Positions 26,827 to 33,487 of a stretch of 57,131 nucleotides of DNA are shown here, in pieces. Source of the DNA: CAZDWZ01 sp964509425 (GTDB lineage: Bacteria; Bdellovibrionota_C; UBA2361; SZUA-149; CAZDWZ01); contig CAZDWZ010000022.1 of assembly GCA_964509425.1 (NCBI GenBank), positions 1 to 57,131 on the forward strand, read 5' to 3'. Made by a program: the position numbers and the translations under genes. The notes under the pieces are model-generated. The model had not been told where the DNA came from and did not search any database. It saw only the letters and a program-made list of their open reading frames with translations. Each line of letters starts with the position of its first letter. Position 1 is the stretch's first letter.

Positions 26827-27699
26827 TTACGGAGCCGTCGCGTACTCACCCGGAAACGCCTGTGCTCGCTCCCCCTGCCGTCTTCTCCACTCGCGCTTCT
26901 CCGGCTTCTGAGCGTAACGCCTGTCCTCTTTCTCCTCAAACGCGGCGATACCGATCACGCCGACGTTCCGGCCGTCACCGGTCTTTTGCACGACATACGA
27001 ATCACCAACATCCGAGAAGCGAAATGCCGCAACACTCTTGCTGCTGTCACGGAATCCCTCGACCTTAAATGATTCTCCCGGCTCGATCACATACCCACGG
27101 TTATCGAAATTCGCCTGCCTGCCGTTCATTACATCGACTCCGTCGACGGACATGACAAACTCTACTCGCCTATCGGAACGGTTCTTCACATAAATCGCGT
27201 AGCGGTCACCGCTTTCACCGCGGACGAAGTATTTCCCGTTTCGCTCGACACCCGGCAGGTACGACGAAGCCCAGCTATGTTCCTCATCGGTGAGCCCGAA
27301 CTCGATGTCGCCGTTCAGCATCCGAAACGGCCGTGACCGCTCCTTCCGCCTTCCAATGAGAGCCCGAGTTCCGGATGCATCGTCGTAATGGATTGTCGCC
27401 ACAGCATCGGGCTTTCGTTCGTCCGCGCGTTCAAACTGCACATAATCAATTTTGCTTTCTATTTTCTCTCCCCACTCGGTGCCGAGCGAAGGGGAATAGC
27501 CCGGTGCCGCTCCGGCACGCTCAGAATCCGGGGATCGTGCCGCATCGACGGATTCGGCGGAGGATATCCCTTCCGAAGACCGAGCGGTTCCGCCTCCCAA
27601 AGATGGCGAGGTAATTCCGCCGGAGGACATCGCCGCTCGCGAGCATCCCGTTACGACAACCAAGAATGACAACAACAGCACAGTAATTAAGTGACGCAT
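26827..27699 (-). CDS. Lipoprotein with a conserved beta-rich C-terminal domain
   Basis: The 290-residue product has a lipoprotein signal (MRHLITVLLLSFLVVVTGC) and a Ser/Gly-rich linker. From about residue 150 it contains a domain I have seen in proteobacterial hypothetical proteins: GDRYAIYVKNRSDRRVEFV, SVDGVDVMNGRQANFDNRGY, VIEPGESFKVEGF and AAFRFSDVGDSYV. It then has RNVGVIGIAAFEE and a basic tail. This is from memory of similar sequences, with no family name. It is 19 bases downstream of another lipoprotein gene. Confidence 0.75.
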   Translation of the reverse strand: MRHLITVLLLSFLVVVTGCSRAAMSSGGITSPSLGGGTARSSEGISSAESVDAARSPDSERAGAAPGYSPSLGTEWGEKIESKIDYVQFERADERKPDAVATIHYDDASGTRALIGRRKERSRPFRMLNGDIEFGLTDEEHSWASSYLPGVERNGKYFVRGESGDRYAIYVKNRSDRRVEFVMSVDGVDVMNGRQANFDNRGYVIEPGESFKVEGFRDSSKSVAAFRFSDVGDSYVVQKTGDGRNVGVIGIAAFEEKEDRRYAQKPEKREWRRRQGERAQAFPGEYATAP

Positions 27700-27718
27700 A
27701 ACTTCTCCTCACTTGTTA

Positions 27719-28195
27719 TTAAAAACCTTCTTGTAATTTTCCTTCGCGATCAAGGAGGACGCGAAGCGTTCGTGAAGTGCGATAGATGATTCGCAATTTC
27801 TCCGATTTCACTCTTCCTTTCTGGGAGATGAACACTGCGGTTCCGTCGGCGATCGCAATACCTACGCGAAATCGGCCCGTCTTGTCGGTCACGATCTCCT
27901 GCTTCGCCCCGGCCGCTTCGAGCACGAGTCGAACACCGGCGACAGACTCGCCGTCCTCGCGTTCAAGCACGCCCAGTATCGGAGCCGACGCCCGCGCACC
28001 GATCTCTCCATCCATTCCGCTGGCAATTCCGCTGTCAACCGCACCCGGCAATCCCGTCCCGACAGTGCCGCCGGTATAACCCGTTCCCTCGGAGACGCTT
28101 CCCCCGGACGCCGAGCCCACGGCGTTTGTATAACTTTGCGCGCAGCCGCTTATGCCAAACAATAAACAGAACAAGATGACACATCGTGTTTTCAT
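27719..28195 (-). CDS. Lipoprotein with carboxypeptidase-regulatory-like domain
   Basis: The 158-residue product has a lipobox (ISGC) after a short hydrophobic core (VILFCLLFGISGC) and a Gly/Ser/Thr-rich linker of about 50 residues (GYTGGTVGTGLPGAVDSGI). The C-terminal 80 residues resemble a carboxypeptidase-regulatory beta-sandwich: VLEREDGESVAGVRLVLE, IVTDKTGRFRVGIA. Such domains often sit on surface proteins as binding or spacer modules. Its ATG overlaps the stop of the DUF6502 gene by four bases (ATGA), so translation is coupled. Confidence 0.8.
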   Translation of the reverse strand: MKTRCVILFCLLFGISGCAQSYTNAVGSASGGSVSEGTGYTGGTVGTGLPGAVDSGIASGMDGEIGARASAPILGVLEREDGESVAGVRLVLEAAGAKQEIVTDKTGRFRVGIAIADGTAVFISQKGRVKSEKLRIIYRTSRTLRVLLDREGKLQEGF

Positions 28196-29121
28196 CGGTT
28201 TGCCTCAATTCGGCTAAAAGTGGTGAGAGAGACCCGGCTGCTGCTTCCGGCCGCACCGGCCGCACCGGTCGCACCGGTCGCGCCGGTCGCACCGGTCGCG
28301 CCGGTCGCGCCGGTCGCGCCAGGTCGAGCGGGATGGAGATCGAGGTCGAAGCCGGACAGGAATTTCCGGGCGCGTTTGTGAAATGCTCCACCTTCGTTCA
28401 TCAACCAGGTTCGCACGGCCGGGAGATCATGGGAGGCGATTCTGGTGTATTCGGTTCGTCCGTGGAGGGATCGCTCTTCTGGTGTCCCGAGGACGTTGTC
28501 CTCTACAGTGTCGATGAGGTCGCGGGAGTCTGCTTCGACGATCCGGAAACTTTCTAGAATATTCTCGTTGGGGACTACGTGTGCGCGAATGAGTTTCACG
28601 GAATCGGCTCTCCGCTCGATGAGCCCGCTTCGCTCGAGTTCGAAGAGCACGGTGCCGTAGTTGAGGTCTGTCCCCACTGCCGCGAGGAGCTCGGCGAGCT
28701 CATTCTTCCCGGCGCGGCCGGTGCGACCGGCGCGACCGGTGCGACCGGTGCGACCGGTGCGACCGGTGCGACCGGTGCCGAGCTGAAGGATGCGAGGTCT
28801 GCCGTTTTTGCCGCAGAATCGGGAGTCATTCTCCCACTGTCCGACGACGCGAGCTGCGAGTGTTGCGGGAAGGACGGAAGGCTGTTCGCTGGTGCTCAGG
28901 CGGACGACGTCACGGCGATGAAGTCCGGTCATGGCGCTCAGGCGGCTCACATTCACTTTTCCAGTGGATCTTTCCATTTCTTCGCTCGCAAGCCGAATCA
29001 CGGTTTGTTTTAACGTCTCAATCATCTGCTGCACCGAAATCGAGTGTCTCAGCGCAAAACGAACCACGGGCCGAAGGAGCAGTTCAAAACAGCCAAGCTT
29101 TTGGTCAGCGCTGAAGGACAT
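28192..29121 (-). CDS. DUF6502-family protein interrupted by collagen-like Gly-X-Y arrays
   Basis: From the ATG at 29121 (MSFSADQKLGCFELLLRPV) the product has 309 residues. The N-terminal helices and the helix-turn-helix-like RLSAMTGLHRRDVVRL fit my memory of DUF6502, a family that may bind nucleic acid. Between RPRILQLG and NELAELLAAVG it carries seven Gly-Arg-Thr-type triplets (about residues 114-137). Near the C terminus it carries eight Gly-Ala-Thr/Ala triplets (about 268-291). Gly-X-Y repeats are known from bacterial collagen-like surface proteins but are odd in a presumed cytoplasmic protein. No signal peptide is seen. A start at 29166 is also possible. It leads an operon of four genes. 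Confidence 0.8.
   Translation of the reverse strand: MSFSADQKLGCFELLLRPVVRFALRHSISVQQMIETLKQTVIRLASEEMERSTGKVNVSRLSAMTGLHRRDVVRLSTSEQPSVLPATLAARVVGQWENDSRFCGKNGRPRILQLGTGRTGRTGRTGRTGRAGRTGRAGKNELAELLAAVGTDLNYGTVLFELERSGLIERRADSVKLIRAHVVPNENILESFRIVEADSRDLIDTVEDNVLGTPEERSLHGRTEYTRIASHDLPAVRTWLMNEGGAFHKRARKFLSGFDLDLHPARPGATGATGATGATGATGATGAAGAAGSSSRVSLTTFSRIEANR
28247..28318 (-). repeat. 9-bp tandem array encoding Gly-Ala-Thr repeats
   Basis: Eight 9-base units (consensus GGYGCGACC on the minus strand) encode GAT or GAA triplets in the DUF6502-family gene. The orientation is inverted relative to the array at 28711-28779. Confidence 0.95.
28711..28779 (+). repeat. 9-bp tandem array, inverted copy, encoding Gly-Arg-Thr repeats
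   Basis: Seven full 9-base units plus a partial one, consensus GGTGCGACC on the plus strand. Read on the minus strand they become GGTCGCACC, encoding GRT or GRA triplets. Because the unit starts GGT and ends ACC, both strands keep Gly at every third residue. Confidence 0.95.
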
Positions 29122-29145
29122 ATTGATGATATTACGCGGTTTCTC

Positions 29146-29170
29146 AAAAATGTGCAATATGCGCATTTTT
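29146..29170. promoter_or_regulatory. Dyad upstream of the DUF6502 gene
   Basis: AAAAATGTGC and GCGCATTTTT form an inverted repeat with one mismatch around five bases, 25 bases before the chosen start codon at 29121. It could be an operator, perhaps for autoregulation, or a hairpin in the leader. If translation started at 29166 it would overlap the coding region. Confidence 0.4.
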
Positions 29171-29353
29171 ATTCTCGCGGAGATCCGGCTGGTATGGGCG
29201 GCTGCGAAAAGAAATGAATGATTTCGGGGGATTCTCCGGGAACGCTCCGCCACCGCTCTCAGATTGGTGGTGCCGGCATCTCTCGAAAACCAGCTCTCAT
29301 ACCGTAGCGAACGGGCGGTCAAGCTCCAATTCCAAACAACCGAAAGGAGTTAC

Positions 29354-30034
29354 ATGAACAGCATCACGTTGTCCCCCGAATGGATTATCGCCGGACTCGT
29401 TCTGTTTTGGTTTTTGTGCAGCCTCGGGACTCGCCGAGCCGCGGAAGGCCTGAAGAATTCTCCCCTTGTTCCCGTCTCTCTCCGCGATCTCCGCGGTATT
29501 CCGAAAGAAAATATCCTCGAGAAACGGCAGGCTGCCGAGCGACTTGGAGTAAATCTTCTCGCAGAATATCAAAAAGCCAACTATCACGACTTGTTTCGCC
29601 GTCACTACTGCTGCTCCTACACCGACGCGGAGAAGACGGTCTCCGTCACGGTCGAATTTTATCAGGAACTCACTCCCATCATGGCTCTCGTTTCCCTCAT
29701 CATGCGAGAGAACTGTGTGCGGAAGTGTGGGATCACATTCACCACGTATTTTGAAGGCAGCATCAGAATTCTCAGCTCCAACTTCTTAAAGCATGATCTG
29801 TGGCCGCCTTCGACGCGTGCGAACAACCTCCCACCTTCAACCACGTTGGAGGAGGTGTATCGATCCCACAAGCAAAAAGTCGATGAGTATCGGAAGCTTT
29901 CAAACTCCAAGCCGATTGCAATTTCAAGCTCCAATAGACTCTTCGAGCTCGACCAACTTCACTCTGCACTCGTGGCTGACAGCGTTCTCGAACAGAAAGC
30001 CAGCTGCAAACTCACACAGCCGAAAAGAGCTTGA
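29354..30034 (+). CDS. Hypothetical protein with one N-terminal membrane anchor
   Basis: An AGGAG five bases before the ATG at 29354 fixes the start. The 226-residue product begins MNSITLSPEWIIAGLVLFWF and is probably anchored by a single N-terminal span. The rest is soluble and partly helical (NILEKRQAAERLGVNLLAEY), with several cysteines in the middle (HYCCSYTD, ENCVRKCG). No family is recognised. It is transcribed divergently from the DUF6502 operon, and the region between them (29122-29353) must hold both promoters. Confidence 0.65.
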   Translation: MNSITLSPEWIIAGLVLFWFLCSLGTRRAAEGLKNSPLVPVSLRDLRGIPKENILEKRQAAERLGVNLLAEYQKANYHDLFRRHYCCSYTDAEKTVSVTVEFYQELTPIMALVSLIMRENCVRKCGITFTTYFEGSIRILSSNFLKHDLWPPSTRANNLPPSTTLEEVYRSHKQKVDEYRKLSNSKPIAISSSNRLFELDQLHSALVADSVLEQKASCKLTQPKRA

Positions 30035-30209
30035 GACCGCGCCAAGGTCCGCCCCAAACCGTGGTAACTCACCACGGATGAGATCTCACCTTCGCAACGC
30101 ATGATCAAAACCATAGGAGGCGCCGTGAGCCTCCGGCATGTTCTCGACTCAAAGCCTCGTCACGAGGCCGAGAGAAGAACACCGCTTTTTACCCCCCAAC
30201 AGAGGAATA

Positions 30210-30437
30210 ATGAAAAAGAAGTCATCAGTGAAGGCAACGACAAAAGAAGAGTCTTCGAGCAAATCTCAGGCCCGCGGAGCAAGCACGGAGACTGCCGGAA
30301 AACGGACGCGCACCTCGAAATCCGCGGACTCTTTAAAATCTCAGAAAATCTCGAAAGCCTCCGATTCGAGAGCGGGTGGAAGGAAAAACACGAACACCAA
30401 GCAAGAAATTCAACGAAGATCGAAAGTCACCAGATGA
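30210..30437 (+). CDS. Small Lys/Ser/Thr-rich basic protein
   Basis: The 75-residue product begins MKKKSSVKATTKEESSSKSQ and ends IQRRSKVTR; it is low-complexity and strongly basic, like the tails of bacterial histone H1-like proteins. AGAGGA lies before the ATG. Its stop overlaps the ATG of the next frame by four bases (ATGA at 30434), which suggests coupling. It could instead be the original basic N terminus of the broken DUF6321-like gene that follows. Confidence 0.5.
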   Translation: MKKKSSVKATTKEESSSKSQARGASTETAGKRTRTSKSADSLKSQKISKASDSRAGGRKNTNTKQEIQRRSKVTR

Positions 30438-30704
30438 CGCGATCTTCCCGAAGTTCCCGGCCAAAGAAACCGCTCAAGAATCCACGGGGAGGTTTGACAG
30501 CCGCGGGACGTGTGCATTTCAAGAAGAAGGAGGGAGCCCACCTCCGTCCGGGAGCGACCGGGAAAGCCGACACGGCTCGCACTCTCTGCGCATGCATGGG
30601 GCGAAGCGGTCCCGAAGACAAAGGCGGCAGTGAAGAAGCTTGCGGCCAAAGGGACATCACTTCTCACAAGGTATGAGAACGTAAAGAAAACGCCAAAGAA
30701 GGGT
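30434..30704 (+). pseudogene. DUF6321-like gene with internal deletion and frameshift
   Basis: The frame from 30434 encodes PKKPLKNPRGGLTAAGRVHF and KKKEGAHLRPGATGKADT, which matches my memory of the DUF6321 N-terminal half. The expected middle part (with a KMRRKGSFL-like segment) is missing. The C-terminal half, GKPTRLALSAHAWGEAVPKT with AAVKKLAAKGTSLLTRY, appears in a different frame from about 30555. The two pieces join at a GGGAAAGCCGACACG stretch that can be read both ways, consistent with an out-of-frame deletion at a short homology. The second frame continues without stop into the next small gene. The family assignment is from memory. Confidence 0.6.
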
Positions 30705-30710
30705 AATGCC

Positions 30711-30905
30711 ATGCCTGCGAAAAAAGCGTCTTCCACAAAAAATTCGCTCGTAAAAAATATCAATAAGAGAAAAAAGGCTGGAAAAAGCCGCAGTAAGAAG
30801 AACTCTACGGTAAGCAAAGACGCTTACAAAGACATGAAGCAGAATTGGGGAAAGAAGAAAAAGGCGCCGTCGAAGGCAAAAGCAAAGAAAAAATCTACTC
30901 AATAG
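30711..30905 (+). CDS. Small basic protein, DUF7218-like
   Basis: From the ATG at 30711 the product has 64 residues. The core NSLVKNINKRKKAGKSRSKK followed by NSTVSKDAYKDMKQNW is a compact motif I associate with a small family of basic bacterial proteins (DUF7218-like, from memory). The tail is a Lys/Ala-rich run. Upstream the frame is continuous with the C-terminal half of the broken DUF6321-like gene, so a fused product is possible if translation starts earlier. Nucleic-acid binding is plausible from charge alone. Confidence 0.6.
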   Translation: MPAKKASSTKNSLVKNINKRKKAGKSRSKKNSTVSKDAYKDMKQNWGKKKKAPSKAKAKKKSTQ

Positions 30906-30984
30906 AGAGAAGATTGATTGCGCTTCTTTCTGTCTCAAGCGTCCCCGCATTGAACACGAATCGATTCTGGTTTACTCTCGAGGC

Positions 30985-31617
30985 ATGCTCGTTTGTATCG
31001 ATTTCGACGGCGTTATCGCCGATTCCCTCAGTCAACAGCTCGACGTCGTGGTCGCCGCGCAGGCTCACGTCGCGGCTGGCCGGATCCCGACAGTCGAAGA
31101 TTTTCGCCGCTGCGAGAATCTAAATTACCAAGGCTTCGGAGAGCTTATTGGAATTCCGCCCGACGTCATGCCTCGTTGGCAGGTCGAGATTCAGCGACTC
31201 CTCATCGCTGTTCCCGAAGCCCCATTTTTCCCTAATTTGTCGGAGATCCTCCGAAGTATTTCAAAAGACGCAAAGCTCGCTATCATCACGTCGAACATCG
31301 CATCCGTTGTCCAAAGCGCATTTCACAACAACCAGCTTGAGCAACCTGCAGTTTACGATCTCTTTCGTTCTTTGAATAAAGCGGAAAAGATCATCGACGC
31401 TGCTCGTGAGCTGAACGAGCCGCTCTCTTCGACTCTCATGGTCGGCGACACTCGGAGCGACATCCGGCACGGAAGAGAAGCCGGGGTTCGCACGGTGGCC
31501 GTCACCTGGGGGTATCACTCGAGAGATTTTCTCGCGCTCGAATCTCCGGACTTTTTCGCCGACTCTCCAGATTCATTGCTCGAAGTCATCCGCAGCCTGC
31601 GAAACCAACAGACATAA
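30985..31617 (+). CDS. HAD-superfamily phosphatase, phosphoglycolate phosphatase-like
   Basis: The 210-residue product has the HAD motifs in order: catalytic nucleophile in CIDFDGVIADS (Asp7 and Asp9), motif II IITSN near 105, a conserved Lys in LNKAEKIIDAA and motif IV MVGDTRSDIRHGREAG. A helical cap lies between motifs I and II. Members hydrolyse small phosphate esters such as phosphoglycolate or sugar phosphates; the substrate is not evident. It stands alone, convergent with the ketopantoate reductase gene. Confidence 0.93.
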   Translation: MLVCIDFDGVIADSLSQQLDVVVAAQAHVAAGRIPTVEDFRRCENLNYQGFGELIGIPPDVMPRWQVEIQRLLIAVPEAPFFPNLSEILRSISKDAKLAIITSNIASVVQSAFHNNQLEQPAVYDLFRSLNKAEKIIDAARELNEPLSSTLMVGDTRSDIRHGREAGVRTVAVTWGYHSRDFLALESPDFFADSPDSLLEVIRSLRNQQT

Positions 31618-31676
31618 AACACTTTGGCCCCGGCTCGAGAAGATTCTCGACGCCACGCAATCGGGACCTGAATTCG

Positions 31677-32612
31677 TCAAGACTTTAAATACTCGGCGGA
31701 GGCGAGCCGAACGGAGACACAGATAAGCTCATTAATAGGCGCCGAGATCTTCCGCTCTCGAGCGAGACGAACGAGAGCACCGTTTAAAGAGTCTATTTCG
31801 GTTCTCCGGCCGTTCTCGATATCAATCAGCATGGAAGCCTTCACGCCGGGATTTTTGTCCCGATACTCCACCGCGCGAGCCACGGCGACAGCGCGGGCTT
31901 CATCGCCGAGGTCCACTCCACAGCTCGCGGCCACTGCGAGAGCTTCTTCGAAACACTTAAAAAAAAGCTTATAGCCCTCCGGATCGCCAACGACGCTCCC
32001 AAGTGGAGCACGGCACAACGAAGTCATCCCCGCAAAGGTCGTGAGCCAAGTAAACTTTGACCAGATATCTCTTTCGATGTCTCTCGAATAGGTGGCTTTA
32101 ATGTCGGCCTTCCGCAACACCGCTTCGAGCGCAAGGAGTCGCGAGTTTTCCTTCCCTGAGCGATCACCAAAACTGATCGTCGTCGCTCCACCGGTATGCG
32201 AGATCACACCGGGAGCAGTTCGTGCACTGATGATGTACGTCAGTCCGGGATACACGGTGAGCCAGGGTGCGAGATCCTTGATTCGTAAATCGTTATCAAC
32301 TCCGTTTTGAAGCGGAATGATCATCGTCGATTCCGAAACGCAGGCTCCAAGCTCTGCGGCAATAACATCGCGATCGTAAGTTTTCGTCGTGACGAAAATC
32401 ACGTCCTGAGGTCCGGCGTCGGCGATAGAAGAGACCACAGCCACGGGATTCACGCTGAAGGTCTCGCCTGCGGTTTCGACCCTGAGCCCATTCTCACGAA
32501 GTGCGGCGAGCTGCTCGCCGCGCGCAACAAAGGTGGTATCTACTCCCGCGCGCGCCAGCTTCCCACCGAAATACCCACCGACTCCGCCGACTCCGAGAAA
32601 TGCGATCTTCAT
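31677..32612 (-). CDS. panE: 2-dehydropantoate 2-reductase
   Basis: The 311-residue product is a full-length ketopantoate reductase, which uses NADPH to make pantoate for coenzyme A synthesis. The Rossmann motif IAFLGVGGVGGYFGGKLARAG opens it. VTTKTYD, IPLQNGVDND, a Lys in IWSKFTWLTTFAGM and the late NGRRTEIDSLNGALVRLA with its conserved Glu are family signatures. It is monocistronic and divergent from the lipoprotein gene at 32919. The family also contains paralogues with other 2-oxo substrates, so the symbol is the best guess. Confidence 0.88.
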   Translation of the reverse strand: MKIAFLGVGGVGGYFGGKLARAGVDTTFVARGEQLAALRENGLRVETAGETFSVNPVAVVSSIADAGPQDVIFVTTKTYDRDVIAAELGACVSESTMIIPLQNGVDNDLRIKDLAPWLTVYPGLTYIISARTAPGVISHTGGATTISFGDRSGKENSRLLALEAVLRKADIKATYSRDIERDIWSKFTWLTTFAGMTSLCRAPLGSVVGDPEGYKLFFKCFEEALAVAASCGVDLGDEARAVAVARAVEYRDKNPGVKASMLIDIENGRRTEIDSLNGALVRLARERKISAPINELICVSVRLASAEYLKS

Positions 32613-32918
32613 GAATCACCTCGCTGAACTTCGAATCTTCAATAGACCTTCCGAATTCGAGAGGCAATCTCCTCCCGGAATCACAACCGAATCCGAAACT
32701 CCCGGCCTGTCTCGTTCGTGATGGGACCACCTGATATTCTTTTCGAATCTGCTACTTGTCATTTCCACCCTCGTTTAGAAACTTCTTCCTTCGTTTCGCA
32801 ATTCGCGTCTTCAAACGTTCGTTCCGGAGCGGAGGATGAGCAGCCAGCCATAACGGAAGGTTTACTCCCCCCGCTCACCACCCGGCGAAGCCCGCCGGAT
32901 CACCCAGGAGCAAGGACG

Positions 32919-33389
32919 ATGATAGTGTTTCTCGCGCGATTCTCGCTGGTGTTCGTGGTTCTCACGACGCTGTGCATCGGAGGATGCACGATGACCGCGA
33001 ACGCGCTCAGCGGAATCGACGTCAACCACGCCAACGCCAGCCAAGAGCTGGACGCCGCAAAGATGTCGGCGCAGCTCCGCCTCGCCTCGAGTGAAGTTCA
33101 GGTCCGCCTCGAGAAGGAGAAGGAAGAACGCGTCAAGGTCGTGTTCGCGCGCCGGGCGGAACTTCTCGGCGACTCGCTCGCCGCCCTCGCGCGGATCGAG
33201 CAGATGCGCGAGACGGATCCGTGGCGCTACTCCGCGCTTTCGGACGTCCGCATCGCGCTGACGAGGATGGAGCCCATCTCGTTCGCGGTCGCCGGCAAGC
33301 GGTGGGGTCAGATGATTGTGTTAAACGGGCTAGTCTCGTTGGCGCTTGCCCTCCCGTACCTCATCCGGCACTTCCGCCAAAACACCTAA
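32919..33389 (+). CDS. Lipoprotein with C-terminal membrane segment, GC-rich singleton
   Basis: AGGAG eight bases before the ATG at 32919 and the lipobox (LTTLCIGGC) fix the start; the product has 156 residues. The mature part has a long charged helix likely to form a coiled coil (SSEVQVRLEKEKEERVKVVF) and ends with a hydrophobic stretch (MIVLNGLVSLALALPYLI) before a basic tail. The gene is GC-rich compared with its neighbours and alone on this strand. A 15-bp hairpin follows at 33420-33467. The function is unknown. Confidence 0.7.
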   Translation: MIVFLARFSLVFVVLTTLCIGGCTMTANALSGIDVNHANASQELDAAKMSAQLRLASSEVQVRLEKEKEERVKVVFARRAELLGDSLAALARIEQMRETDPWRYSALSDVRIALTRMEPISFAVAGKRWGQMIVLNGLVSLALALPYLIRHFRQNT

Positions 33390-33419
33390 GTACGGGCGAA
33401 CACGTCGTGTCTCCAAGAG

Positions 33420-33467
33420 GCCGGTTGATAAGCAAAAAGGTGCCTGCTGGCCTGCTTATCTTCCGGC
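33420..33467. terminator. Stable hairpin between convergent genes
   Basis: GCCGGTTGATAAGCA and TGCTTATCTTCCGGC pair over 15 positions, with only two T-T oppositions in the stem and an 18-base loop. It lies 30 bases past the stop at 33389 and 20 bases before the stop of the minus-strand gene at 33488, so it may terminate both. Confidence 0.6.
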
Positions 33468-33487
33468 TTCGAACACCGCCCCGACGA

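Noticed and set aside
28247..28779. CRISPR array
   Set aside because: Units are 9 bases without spacers and are coding.
28186..29013. Plus-strand frames with GRT and GAT repeats opposite the DUF6502 gene
   Set aside because: They are the other-strand reading of the 9-bp arrays and have no domain outside the repeats; the minus strand carries the recognisable family domain, start and coupled operon.
8158..33389. Integrons or transposons carrying the GC-rich genes
   Set aside because: No integrase, transposase, attC-like repeat series or target duplication was found around them.
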